NCBI RefSeq assembly: GCF_016612545.1
Contig: NZ_JAENRY010000051.1
Span: forward strand, 1 to 38,810
Direction of reading: 5' to 3'
From: Streptomyces sp. MBT65
GTDB taxonomy: Bacteria > Actinomycetota > Actinomycetes > Streptomycetales > Streptomycetaceae
DNA: 38,810 nucleotides
Below, one piece after another: positions 8,756 through 16,650 of this stretch. Position 1 is the first letter of the stretch, and each line of letters begins with the position of its first letter. A program made the position numbers and the translations under genes. The notes under the pieces were generated by a model that worked only from the letters and a program-made list of their open reading frames with translations, did not search any database and was not told the DNA's origin.

Positions 8756-9343
8756 ATGACGACCGCAGTACAAGTCAACGCGGCGATCGACGAAGGTGCC
8801 CTAGTGAAGGGGTTCCTGAACGGCGACGAGGCCAGCCTCGAAGCTGTGCACCGTCGATGGGGTCCTGTCGTGTACTCCCATGCCAGACGCTCGACGGGAG
8901 ACGCGAGGGAGGCCGAGGACATCACACAACTGGTGTTCTTCGCCGCATGGCGGGGGCGAGCCGGATTCGCGCCCGAGTGCGGCACTCTTCCTGGCTGGCT
9001 CCTGGGTATCACCCGCCGAAAAATCGCCGACGCCCTGGCCGCCCGCACACGGCGAACTGAGCTGGTCGACGCCGCAGCCGCTCAACTGCTGCTGACGGTG
9101 ACCGACGAGGCCGTACGACCGGAGGCCCTGCTCGACCGCGTTCTGCTGGCCGACGAGTTGTCCCGGCTTCCCAAGCATCAACGTGAGGTGCTGAACCTGG
9201 CCTTCTACGACGATCTCACCCAAACTCAGATCGCCGAACTCACTGGTTGGCCCCTGGGGACCGTCAAGAGTCACGCGCGCCGTGGGATGCACCGACTGGC
9301 GTCCCGCCTCCGGCCGGATGCCGGCCGTGAACGCGCTGCATGA
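8756..9343 (+). CDS. ECF-type RNA polymerase sigma factor
   Basis: The 195-residue protein has sigma region 2 at about residues 20-85 (AEDITQLVFFAAWRGRAGF is the core-binding and -10 recognition part) and region 4 at about 135-185 (LPKHQREVLNLAFYDDLTQT, then GTVKSHARRGMHRLASRLR, the helix-turn-helix for the -35 element). A GAGGAG site lies seven bases before the ATG. No anti-sigma factor gene follows: downstream is a hairpin and a convergent reductase gene. Control therefore probably lies at transcription, perhaps through the inverted repeat at 8649-8689. Its target promoters cannot be predicted. Confidence 0.88.
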   Translation: MTTAVQVNAAIDEGALVKGFLNGDEASLEAVHRRWGPVVYSHARRSTGDAREAEDITQLVFFAAWRGRAGFAPECGTLPGWLLGITRRKIADALAARTRRTELVDAAAAQLLLTVTDEAVRPEALLDRVLLADELSRLPKHQREVLNLAFYDDLTQTQIAELTGWPLGTVKSHARRGMHRLASRLRPDAGRERAA

Positions 9344-9457
9344 CGACACTTAGCCTCAAGGCCGTGACTCTCTTGGTGATCTTGGGTGGGTCAGGTGATG
9401 GTGAATCCTGCTGTGGTGCGGAGAGTCTGAGTTGAGAAGCCGTATTCCTGATCCGAC

Positions 9458-9481
9458 GGCGCCGTGCTGGATGACGGCGCC
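9458..9481 (+). terminator. Hairpin between sigma gene and reductase gene
   Basis: GGCGCCGT (9458-9465) and ACGGCGCC (9474-9481) form an 8-bp GC-rich stem with an 8-base loop. It lies between the converging ends of the sigma factor and reductase genes and could terminate transcription from either side; there is no U-tract, as is common in actinobacteria. Confidence 0.45.
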
Positions 9482-9551
9482 GACGCGGTCGTCTGGTGTG
9501 ACGCCACGCGCCGCGGGCCGGGCACCTGCATCCGGGCCCAGATGAGCTTGA

Positions 9552-10169
9552 CTAGCGGCGCACCTTGAACTTCAGGTGCAGTACCCGGTTGCCCTGGACG
9601 ACCACGTGGGGATCCTCCAGCTGCTGCTGCCCGTCGAAGCTACCGAAGAAGCGCTTGCCCGATCCGAACACCACCGGCGCCACGTCCATCGCGACCTCGT
9701 CCACAAGACCGGCCGCGAGGATCTGGCCGCCTACTTCGCCGGCGCTCACGGCGACAACCCGGTCACCGGCGAGCTCCTGGGCCTTCTCGATCGCGGCCTT
9801 CACGCCATCGACGAAGTGATACGGAGCCTCAGGGTGCCAGCCCTCGGGCTTAGGCCGGTGGGAAACCACGACCACGTGGTCGCCCGCGGGCGGCTGGCCC
9901 TCCCAGCCGTTCATCAGGTCGAAAAAGATGCGGCCCATCACGATCACGCCGATCGAGTCCCACACCGGCTGGACGTACGCCGCCGATGCACGGGAGAGCT
10001 TGAAGCCGTCTCCCCCCTCGGAGTGGTCGTGATCCCCGTCCCCGGCGCCGGTTTCCGTAAGCTTGGTGTCCCCGTTGAAGTACCAGTCGTGGAGCGGACC
10101 GACTCCGTCGTTCTTGTCGGCAATGAAGCCGTCCACTGACACCACGTTGTGCATGATCACTGCGCCCAT
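9552..10169 (-). CDS. Dihydrofolate reductase/RibD C-terminal-fold protein
   Basis: The 205-residue protein begins MGAVIMHNVVSVDGFIADKN, the N-terminal strand of RibD-C/DHFR-like reductases. It continues with a conserved GVIVMGRIFFDLMNGW segment, VVVVSHRP, and a C-terminal EVGGQILAAGLVDEVAMDVA followed by VVFGSGKRFFG, which form the NADPH-binding fold. Members reduce pterin- or pyrimidine-like compounds with NADPH, but most of this subgroup are uncharacterised. AGGGG precedes the ATG. It lies 76 bases downstream of the AraC gene on the same strand and may be co-transcribed with it. Confidence 0.82.
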   Translation of the reverse strand: MGAVIMHNVVSVDGFIADKNDGVGPLHDWYFNGDTKLTETGAGDGDHDHSEGGDGFKLSRASAAYVQPVWDSIGVIVMGRIFFDLMNGWEGQPPAGDHVVVVSHRPKPEGWHPEAPYHFVDGVKAAIEKAQELAGDRVVAVSAGEVGGQILAAGLVDEVAMDVAPVVFGSGKRFFGSFDGQQQLEDPHVVVQGNRVLHLKFKVRR

Positions 10170-10181
10170 CAGGGTCCCCTA

Positions 10182-10189
10182 TGACGTCA
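10182..10189. promoter_or_regulatory. Small palindrome before the reductase gene
   Basis: TGACGTCA is a perfect 8-base palindrome 12 bases upstream of the reductase start codon, in the short spacer after the AraC gene. It could be part of an operator, but at this length chance occurrence is also possible. Confidence 0.2.
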
Positions 10190-10245
10190 CTTTGAGCGGA
10201 CGGGTCCGATGTTTTCAGCCCGGAGACAGCCGCGCTTGTAAAAAA

Positions 10246-11088
10246 TCACTCAACGGGCATCGGGCCACCAGGCTGCGAGAATCCCTGCTCCGCAGTGAAC
10301 CGGCGCCGCAGCGCCACGTACTCCGTGGGAGTGCGGCCGGTGAAGTCCTTGAACTCCTTGCTGAAGTGGGCCTGGTCGAAATAGCCCGCTGTGAGCGCGA
10401 GCTCCGACCAGTCGACCGGGCCCAGGGAGTCCACGGACTCGATCAGCCGCGCGAAGCGGTAGATCCGGGCAACCCGTTTCGGAGTGACCCCGACATGAGC
10501 CTTGAACTGCGCCGCCAGGTGATTGCTGCTCACCCCGGCGGCATCGCTCAGCGCAGCGACCGGGATCGCGCCGTGCGAGGCTTCCAGCCACCCGCCTGTG
10601 TGCTGGACCAGGTCGAGACCGCGCGCCGGCGCCTCGACGAGCCGCGATCGAAGCTCTCTCTCCAGGACCCGCAGCGTTGCGGCGGCCGAAGCGGCGTCGC
10701 CGACCTGGTTGCGCATCCGGTCCACGGACCGATGCCAGAGGGCGTCGACCGGCACCCACCGGTCCCGCAGCTCGTTCGCCGGCACCCCGGCGAACGGTGA
10801 CAATCCCCAAGGCTTGAAGTGGACCCCGACGAGGTGTATCCGCGTGGGGTACTCAAGGACGAAACGCCTGGTCCACAGACCCATGAACCACCCATCCGTC
10901 AACTCTGCCGGAGGCACCGACGGGTCGGAATCCCACAGGTGTGCGGGCTCACCCAGATTGATGTACAGGTGCGCCGACGGCATCGGCGAGACGCTGATCC
11001 GGCGATGGCCCGGCACCCCGGTCAGGCAGTAGACGTCGTCGATGAACCGGTCAAGCGGCGGGGCGGGCACCCGGCCGACGTAATCCAT
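10246..11088 (-). CDS. AraC-family transcriptional regulator
   Basis: The 280-residue form starts MDYVGRVPAPPLDRFIDDVY; the frame is open to 11193, but this ATG gives the usual N-terminus of the group that has a DUF6597-like sensor domain (about residues 1-140). The C-terminal 100 residues hold two helix-turn-helix motifs: VAALSDAAGVSSNHLAAQFK with HVGVTPKRVARIYRFARLI, and LALTAGYFDQAHFSKEFKDF followed by TGRTPTEY, the AraC signature. The ligand is unknown. It likely regulates the downstream reductase gene on the same strand (inference from position). Confidence 0.85.
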   Translation of the reverse strand: MDYVGRVPAPPLDRFIDDVYCLTGVPGHRRISVSPMPSAHLYINLGEPAHLWDSDPSVPPAELTDGWFMGLWTRRFVLEYPTRIHLVGVHFKPWGLSPFAGVPANELRDRWVPVDALWHRSVDRMRNQVGDAASAAATLRVLERELRSRLVEAPARGLDLVQHTGGWLEASHGAIPVAALSDAAGVSSNHLAAQFKAHVGVTPKRVARIYRFARLIESVDSLGPVDWSELALTAGYFDQAHFSKEFKDFTGRTPTEYVALRRRFTAEQGFSQPGGPMPVE

Positions 11089-11212
11089 GGACCCAGTATC
11101 TCCGACGAGGGTTTGGCCCGCCTCAAGCGGAGCGGGGCAGCCTTGCCGCTGTCCAGCGGCCGCAACGACACGCGCGCGACTGGCGAGCGACATCGCAGCT
11201 CTGCTGGACCTG

Positions 11213-11374
11213 CCTAATGGTCACTTTCTGTTAACAACGACTGTGGGTAGTTACAGCTATTCAGCCTCCGACTTTAGAGGACGTCCCGTCCGCCTCTTCG
11301 GCATCCGCCCCAGCATCCCCGTGAAGTACGTACAGATCGCGCACCCGGACAAGGCCCTGCCGCGGATCCGCTGA
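11213..11374 (+). pseudogene. AT-rich C-terminal fragment of an unknown protein
   Basis: A short plus-strand frame ends PVRLFGIRPSIPVKYVQIAH and continues about ten residues to the stop at 11374. The first part uses codons unlike the rest of the window (TTA, ACA, AGT, AAT, AGA), so this stretch is clearly lower in G+C. There is no start or ribosome binding site in keeping with a complete gene. It reads as the tail of a displaced gene, possibly of foreign origin; no family is recognised. Confidence 0.3.
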
Positions 11375-11610
11375 CCGGGCGACACCGCCCGAAGAGGGAG
11401 ATAGGCCGCGCCGGCGTCCGCACGGCACGGATGACCTGCGCGAATGAAGCGGATTCAGCGGGCCGCTGATGCGGTCGTCGGCCCGACTGTGGGTGACGCC
11501 CTCGGTTCCGGCTCGTCGTCTACTCATGGCCTTTCCCGTACTGCACCCCACGTTTCCCGGATCCCTCTCCAATCACCGGACGCGACCACTTGCCATCGAC
11601 CGGCGACCAT

Positions 11611-11639
11611 TCTATGTTCGTATGAACGTAAGGCATACG
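11611..11639. promoter_or_regulatory. Operator candidate upstream of first SDR gene
   Basis: CGTATG (11619-11624) and CATACG (11634-11639) are inverted copies nine bases apart. On the minus strand, 11611-11631 reads TTACGTTC-N7-CATAGA, a pattern repeated upstream of the TetR gene at 13611-13631. The site lies 30-58 bases before the SDR start and is a plausible binding site for that TetR protein (inference). Confidence 0.5.
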
Positions 11640-11662
11640 GACGTACTTCAAAATCGAAGGAG
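11622..11662 (+). repeat. Leader repeat, copy 1
   Basis: This 41-base stretch ends in the ribosome binding site GAAGGAG of the first SDR gene. It recurs at 12526-12567 before the second SDR gene with three substitutions and one inserted G. It shows that the tandem duplication included the gene's control region. Confidence 0.8.
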
Positions 11663-11668
11663 CTCGTG

Positions 11669-12484
11669 ATGGCGACAACTCGGCCGGTGGCACTCGTGAC
11701 AGGTGCTTCCACTGGAATCGGAAAGGCGGCCGCCCTCGCGCTCGTCGCAGCGGGTTTCGAGACGGTGGGAACGAGCCGGAAGACATCGGGAGCCGACCGC
11801 CGCGACGGCGTGACGTTCCTCGCCCTCGACGTAGGCAGCGACGATTCGGTCGCTGCCGCGGTCGAGCAGGTGATCGAGCGGTTCGGGCGCATCGACGTCC
11901 TGGTCAACAACGCGGGCATCGGCTCCTCGGGTGCCGCCGAGGAAAACTCTCTCGCGCAGGCCCAGCGTCTCTTCAACATCAACGTCTTCGGTGTGATGCG
12001 CATGACCAAGGCCGTTCTCCCGCACATGCGGACCCGGGGAAGCGGGCGCATCATCAACATCTCGTCCGTCCTCGGGTTCCTCCCCGCGCCCTACATGGCC
12101 ACCTACTCGGCGTCCAAGCACGCGCTGGAGGGGTACACCGAGTCCCTGGACCACGAGATCCGTGAACACGGGGTCCGGGCCCTTATCGTCCAGCCTGGCG
12201 GTACCAAATCGTCGTTCGAGGCGAACACCGTCGAGCCCGACATGCCCATGCACATCTACGCGGAGCAGCGGCGGATCGCCGACCAGGTGGCGCTGGCGGT
12301 CAACGAGGGGGGCGACGACCCCACCATCGTCGCGAAGGCAATCGTCGCGGCTGCCACCGACTCCAAGCCGAAGGCGCGGTACACCGCCGGCCGGAGCGCC
12401 CGGCTCCTCAGCGCGGCGCGCCGCGTCCTTCCCGCCGGGGTCTTCGACGGACAGATCCGCAAGGCCAACAAACTTGCCGGCTGA
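11669..12484 (+). CDS. Short-chain dehydrogenase/reductase (tandem copy 1)
   Basis: This 271-residue classical SDR has the cofactor motif TGASTGIG at residues 11-18, the NNAG motif at 80-83, Ser133 and the catalytic pair Tyr146/Lys150 (YSASK). These enzymes oxidise or reduce alcohols and ketones with NAD(P)(H) in the cytoplasm; the substrate is unknown. GAAGGAG lies six bases before the ATG; the GTG directly before it is a possible alternative start. The next gene is a paralogue of identical length 89 bases downstream. Both are followed by a TetR gene, probably their regulator. Confidence 0.87.
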   Translation: MATTRPVALVTGASTGIGKAAALALVAAGFETVGTSRKTSGADRRDGVTFLALDVGSDDSVAAAVEQVIERFGRIDVLVNNAGIGSSGAAEENSLAQAQRLFNINVFGVMRMTKAVLPHMRTRGSGRIINISSVLGFLPAPYMATYSASKHALEGYTESLDHEIREHGVRALIVQPGGTKSSFEANTVEPDMPMHIYAEQRRIADQVALAVNEGGDDPTIVAKAIVAAATDSKPKARYTAGRSARLLSAARRVLPAGVFDGQIRKANKLAG

Positions 12485-12521
12485 CGCGACCACTCGCTAC
12501 CGGCCGACAACCACCGCGTAG

Positions 12522-12544
12522 CCGCATGAACGTAAGACATGCGG
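12522..12544. promoter_or_regulatory. Operator candidate upstream of second SDR gene
   Basis: CCGCATG (12522-12528) and CATGCGG (12538-12544) form an inverted repeat with a 9-base spacer. Compared with the copy at 11619-11639, one base changed in each arm (T to C and A to G), so the symmetry was kept. Such paired changes suggest that the palindrome itself is under selection. Confidence 0.5.
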
Positions 12545-12567
12545 ACGTACTTCAAAATCAAAGGGAG
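12526..12567 (+). repeat. Leader repeat, copy 2
   Basis: Second copy of the SDR leader, matching 11622-11662 at 38 of 41 positions apart from one inserted G. It ends in the AAGGGAG ribosome binding site of the second SDR gene. Confidence 0.8.
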
Positions 12568-12573
12568 ACCGTG

Positions 12574-13389
12574 ATGACGACAACCCAACCGGTGGCGCTC
12601 GTGACGGGTGCCTCATCGGGGATCGGAAAGGAGACGGCCCGCGCCTTCGCCGCGGCGGGCTTCGAGGTGATCGGAACCGCCCGCAGCACCGCGCGGATCA
12701 CCGCGCCCGCCGGGGTGACCTACCTCGACCTCGACGTGACCAGCGACGAATCGGTCGCCTCCGTGGTCAAGCAGGTGATGGACCGGTTCGGGCGCATCGA
12801 CGTCCTGGTCAACAATGCCGGCGTCGGCGCCAACGGCGCCGCCGAGGAGTTTTCCGTCGCCCGGACCCAGGAGGTGTTCGACGTCAACGTCTACGGCATC
12901 ATGCGGATGACCAAGGCGGTTCTGCCGCACATGCGCGCTCAGCGGTGCGGACGCGTCATCAACGTCTCCTCCCTCAGCGGGTTCGTCCCCAGCCCGTTCA
13001 TGGCCATCTACACCGCGACCAAGCACGCGGTCGAGGGCTACTCCGGGTCGCTGGACCACGAGGTCCGCGAGCACGGCGTCCGGATCCTGCTCGTCGAGCC
13101 CGGCCCGATCAACACCCCGTTCGGGGACCACAGCGTGCAGGGCGACACCCCGTTGGCGCTTTATGCGTCGGGACGGCGCACCTTCGACGAGGTGCTGGCG
13201 AAGAACACCAGCGGCGGCGATGATCCCGCCACCGTGGCCAAGGTGATCGTCGCGGCGGCCACCGACAAGAAGCCGAAACTGCGGCGCACCGCCGGCTCGA
13301 CGGCCGCAAGCATCGGCGTGCTCCACCGCGTCCTTCCGGCCCGGATCTTCGACCGCATCGTCCGCAGGTTCAACCGGATGCCGAAGTGA
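12574..13389 (+). CDS. Short-chain dehydrogenase/reductase (tandem copy 2)
   Basis: A 271-residue paralogue of the preceding gene, collinear throughout: TGASSGIG at residues 11-18, NNAG at 80-83, Ser133 and Tyr146/Lys150 (YTATK). The substrate-side segments differ more (for example EPGPINTPFGD against QPGGTKSSFEA), so the two enzymes may have different specificities. AGGGAG precedes the ATG by six bases. Its own leader repeat and operator candidate suggest independent transcription under the same regulator. No stop, frameshift or missing catalytic residue is seen. Confidence 0.87.
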   Translation: MTTTQPVALVTGASSGIGKETARAFAAAGFEVIGTARSTARITAPAGVTYLDLDVTSDESVASVVKQVMDRFGRIDVLVNNAGVGANGAAEEFSVARTQEVFDVNVYGIMRMTKAVLPHMRAQRCGRVINVSSLSGFVPSPFMAIYTATKHAVEGYSGSLDHEVREHGVRILLVEPGPINTPFGDHSVQGDTPLALYASGRRTFDEVLAKNTSGGDDPATVAKVIVAAATDKKPKLRRTAGSTAASIGVLHRVLPARIFDRIVRRFNRMPK

Positions 13390-13610
13390 GGACGCGAGGG
13401 ACGGGCGGTCGGCGAGAACCCCGCCCCAGGGGCTGAACAGCAGCAGGTCACCGTCGGCCGGGCACGCCAACAGTCAAGGCGGCGGTGACGGTGCCTCGTT
13501 GGCGCAGTGATTCAGTGTCGCGAGGGGTGACCGGCTCGAAGCTGGAGCCCTGGTATGCCGAACAGAGAAACAGACGGCGAGAGGTCGGCCGCTGCTGTCG
13601 ACTTTTTGGA

Positions 13611-13631
13611 TTACGTTCGCAATATCATAGA
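13611..13631. promoter_or_regulatory. TetR operator candidate (autoregulation)
   Basis: TTACGTTC-N7-CATAGA here matches all 14 defined bases of the reverse complement of 11611-11631 upstream of the first SDR gene. It lies 57 bases before the TetR start, suggesting that the TetR protein controls itself and the SDR genes through one motif. The second SDR leader keeps TTACGTTC but not CATAGA. Confidence 0.5.
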
Positions 13632-13687
13632 CTGGCGGGACCGGTGAAGGGCAGCTGGCCCATCCGGCCGGCGAAGGAGTGTGTGCG

Positions 13688-14278
13688 GTGGTGCGGTACG
13701 CAAAAGAGCACAAGTCGGAGACGAGGCGGCGGATCATCGAGACGGCGGGCCGTCGGTTCAAGCAAGACGGTATCGACGGCTCCGGCGTCTCGACGCTCAT
13801 GAAGGACGCGGGGCTGACCAACGGGGCCTTCTACGCGCACTTCGAATCCAAGGACGACCTCGTCGCCACGGCAATCGCCGACCAGTTGAAGGTACAGGCC
13901 GAGAGCGTCGTCGCGCAGGCTGCGCCTGGGCGGGCCGGACTCGAGCAGATTGTGCGCGCCTACCTGTCGCCCCTGCACCGCGACAGCCTCGGTGACGGCT
14001 GTCCCAACGCCGCTCTGCTCGACGAGATCGGGCGCTGCACCGACACAACCAGGCAGGCGTACACCGACGGCGTGCTGGTCCTCATCGAGGGCATTGCCGC
14101 CCGCATGGCGCCCGAGGCCCCGTCCTCCGCACGCGTGAAGGCGCTCAGCCTCCTCGGCCTGATGGCCGGGACGCTGCAGCTTGCCCGCGCCTTGACCGAC
14201 AGCCAACTTGCTCAAGAACTCCTCGATCAGGGGATGAGCAACGCCCTCGCCCTGCTGGACGCCGGGCAGCGCGTCTGA
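13688..14278 (+). CDS. TetR-family transcriptional regulator
   Basis: The 196-residue protein begins VVRYAKEHKSETRRRIIETA and has the TetR helix-turn-helix at about residues 10-58, ending GLTNGAFYAHFESKDDLVA. GTG at 13688 lies eight bases after GAAGGAG (13673-13679), and GTG at 13691 is also possible; the frame extends to 13679 but that start overlaps the site. The ligand-binding part belongs to the group with an NGCP-like GDGCPNAALLDE segment. Close relatives commonly sit beside SDR genes (family knowledge). Shared upstream motifs point to control of the two SDR genes and itself. Confidence 0.86.
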   Translation: MVRYAKEHKSETRRRIIETAGRRFKQDGIDGSGVSTLMKDAGLTNGAFYAHFESKDDLVATAIADQLKVQAESVVAQAAPGRAGLEQIVRAYLSPLHRDSLGDGCPNAALLDEIGRCTDTTRQAYTDGVLVLIEGIAARMAPEAPSSARVKALSLLGLMAGTLQLARALTDSQLAQELLDQGMSNALALLDAGQRV

Positions 14279-14596
14279 CGCGCCGCACCGCTATTCGCGG
14301 GCTGTGGATTTCGGAGGAGCAGCCCGATGCCGTCAGGTTTTCTCCCGTTGGCACTCGGCCGACGCCGCCGGTCCCATTCTCGACGCCGACTCCCCGGCGG
14401 GGGGACAGACGATCGGTACACCCTCGATGAGGGAAAATGAGGACCTGATGAGTGCCCTCCACCCCGATCTCGCACTACTCGTCGTTTCGCCTGGGTACGG
14501 CCGGCTCTGGGGCGGAAACGCGAAAGTGCCTTCCTGACCTGGGACGATGAACCTTGCTGAGGGGTTCTGTCCGTCCAGGCGGAGGGCACTTTCTAC
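14279..14596. other. Intergenic region with transposon-end-like repeat
   Basis: No gene is seen. Near its end AAAGTGCCTTCC (14523-14534) is an imperfect (11 of 12) inverted copy of GGAGGGCACTTT (14581-14592), directly before the IS1380-type fragment. These may be remains of that element's terminal sequence. A further AGTGCCCTCC lies at 14451-14460. Confidence 0.3.
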
Positions 14597-14832
14597 GTGC
14601 AGGCAATCGGATTGCGTCCCAAGGCCCATGTCAGTGCCGATGGTTCGGGGTGGTCGGGCCTGCCGGGGCACGGCCGCTGGCGGATCTCGCTGACGCCACA
14701 GGGCTGACCGCCGCGTACTCCGCCGCTCTCAGGCCGCTTCGGCCGCGCGGGACCGGGCACGATCCGGGCCGGGTAGCCACCGACCTGGCGGTGATGCTCG
14801 CCGACGGCGGTGAGACGATCTACGAGACCTGA
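14597..14832 (+). pseudogene. IS1380-family transposase, N-terminal fragment
   Basis: From GTG 14597 the frame reads VQAIGLRPKAHVSADGSG, then slips by one base in a run of G (expected GGGG, found GGG). It continues as GARPLADLADATGLTAAYSA and PRGTGHDPGRVATDLAVMLA, a typical N-terminus of Streptomyces IS1380 transposases. It stops after about 78 codons where several hundred more are expected, so both a frameshift and a 3' truncation are present. Confidence 0.65.
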
Positions 14833-14908
14833 AAATTAGGACATTGGCCCTGTCGCTGCACCGGGGCGGTTCAGCGCGCAGGGACCTCGGTGCGCCTGGA
14901 CGGCAGGG

Positions 14909-15046
14909 GAGTGCTTCCAAGCCGCGAGGAGCGACTGCGGCCTGGACCGGTACGAGGTGCGCCGCCATGTCGGCTGGTACCGGCGCATCACGCTCATGAT
15001 GTTCGCCCACGACTTCACGGCCGAGGCGTTTCTGGTGGCTCGCTGA
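14909..15046 (+). pseudogene. IS701-family transposase, C-terminal fragment
   Basis: The frame reads ECFQAARSDCGLDRYEVRRH and then GWYRRITLMMFAHDF up to a TGA at 15044-15046. This is the C-terminal segment, with the last acidic residue of the DDE triad and the QVRRxxxWYRHxT-type motif, of IS701 transposases. The rest of the gene is missing. It comes from a different IS701 member than the intact one at 28397-29710. It converges on and overlaps the end of the acyl-CoA ligase pseudogene, whose last codons it probably supplies. Confidence 0.65.
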
Positions 15047-16560
15047 TGCTGATCAGTTTTCGGCGCATGATCTTTCCGGTGGATGTCTTGGGCAGGTCGT
15101 CGACGAACTGGAGCATCTGGGGTCGTTTGTAGGCGGCCAGTGAGTTTCCGGCGAAGGCGAGCAGTTCGGCCTCGGTTGTGGTTGCCCCGGGGGCCAGCAC
15201 CACGTAAGCGCACGCCAGTTCGCCCTTGACCGGATCCGGCACCGGGCCGGCGGCGACCATGGCGACAGCGGGGTGAGCTGCGAGGACCCGTTCTATCTCG
15301 GCGGGGTAGACGTTGTACCCCTCCAGTGATGATCATGTCCTTCCGGCGGTCGACGATGAAGGCGTGTCCGCTGTCGGCGATCAAGGCGATGTCTCCGGTG
15401 TGCAGCCAGCCGTCGGGCTCGATGGCTTCCGCGGTGGCTCGGGGGTCTCCGTGGTAACCGAGCATGACAATCGGCCCGCGGACCATCAGTTCGCCGGCTT
15501 CGCCTCGGGGAGCGTCACGCGTGACGTCCGCCAGGTCCGCGACGCGCACTTCGACGCCGGGCAGTGACACGCCGATCGATCCCGGTACCGCTGGGGCGTG
15601 GAACGCGTGTGTGGTGCCCAGGCCCGCTATCTCGGTCATGCCCCACAACTCGATCAGCGGAGCGCCGGAGCGGACCTGCCAGCGTTCGACTGTCGACAGG
15701 GGGGTGGTCTGTACGCTGACAGTGCATCGGGTCAATGACGACAGTTCCGCCTGCTTCAGCGTCGGGTCGGCGAGCATCATCGCGTACATCGCGGGTACGC
15801 CCTCGAACATCGTCGCCGAGTACTCCTCGATCAGGCGCAAAGCCGCACCCGGGTCGAACCGCTCCATCAGGACCACGCACCCGCCGGCCATGAACGTCCC
15901 GTTGATCACCACATTGCCGTAGACGTGCGCGGCGGGCAGCGCCGTCACGACGACGTCGGACGAGGCCCTCGCATGCATCGTGGCCGTGAGGGCGCAGTTG
16001 AGCAGGACGGCCCGATGGCTCTGCACGGCACCCTTCGGGTGGCCGGTCGTGCCTGAGGTGTAACCGATCGTGCAGGCTGCGGCCGGATCCGGTGCGGTGA
16101 GCGGTAGGGGCCCGTCGGCGGCGAGGAGATCGGTGAACCGGACGGCGCCGTCGGGTGCCCCGCCGAACGCGACGACCGTGCGAAGGAAAGGCAGGTCGCG
16201 GCTGACGTCCAGGACCCCGGGCGCCTGCTCGGAGCTGGTGAAGACGGCGACGGCCTCGCAGTCGCGCAGTACGTACCCGAGCTCCACCGGGGTGAGCATG
16301 ACATTGACCGGGTTCACCACCGCGCCGGCCTTGAGGGCGCCGTGATAGGAGGTCACCCACTCCCATCCGTTCTTCGCGTAGAGGGACACCCGTTGTCCGG
16401 GCCGCACGCCTCGTTGTGCGAGTGCCGCCGCGCCCCGGTCGCTTGCAGCGTCGAGCTCGCAGAACGTCATCGTGCGACCGGGCGTGACGAGGGCGACCTT
16501 GTCGCCGTACCGTGCCGCCGCGCGGCGAACGATGCCTGCAGGTGAGACCACGTCGTCCAT
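15015..16560 (-). pseudogene. AMP-dependent acyl-CoA synthetase/ligase, frameshifted
   Basis: The gene starts at ATG 16560 behind AGGAG. It encodes a normal ANL-superfamily ligase: YTSGTTGHPKGAV (ATP loop), ELWGMTE, DGWLHTGDIA and DRRKDMIITGG. Directly after ITGG an extra base in a run of four (plus strand 15318-15321) throws it out of frame. The C-terminal lid continues in the next frame with PAEIERVLAAHPA and TSTGKIMRRKLI, including the catalytic Lys. Removing one base restores about 515 residues, so either a recent mutation or a sequencing error is possible. The last codons run into an IS701 remnant. It is divergent from the TetR-hydrolase operon, suggesting a fatty- or aromatic-acid role. 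Confidence 0.7.
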
Positions 16561-16650
16561 CTGCGCTCCTTGTCGATGCCGAGTGGAGGAGTACCTCGAA
16601 CACTTTTTTACACACTTGAGTATTTGGAAACAGGTGGGTATTTTCATCCC
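16561..16650. promoter_or_regulatory. Divergent promoter region, ligase and TetR genes
   Basis: This 90-base spacer holds both promoters and is A/T-rich for this genome. It contains two copies of ACACTT and two of GTATTT close together, possible half-sites for the TetR protein encoded next to it. No perfect palindrome is seen. Confidence 0.35.

Noticed and set aside
15316..15323. Programmed frameshift in the acyl-CoA ligase
   Set aside because: A run of four G is short for slippage, no downstream stimulator was evident, and this enzyme family is not known for it; mutation or sequencing error is simpler.
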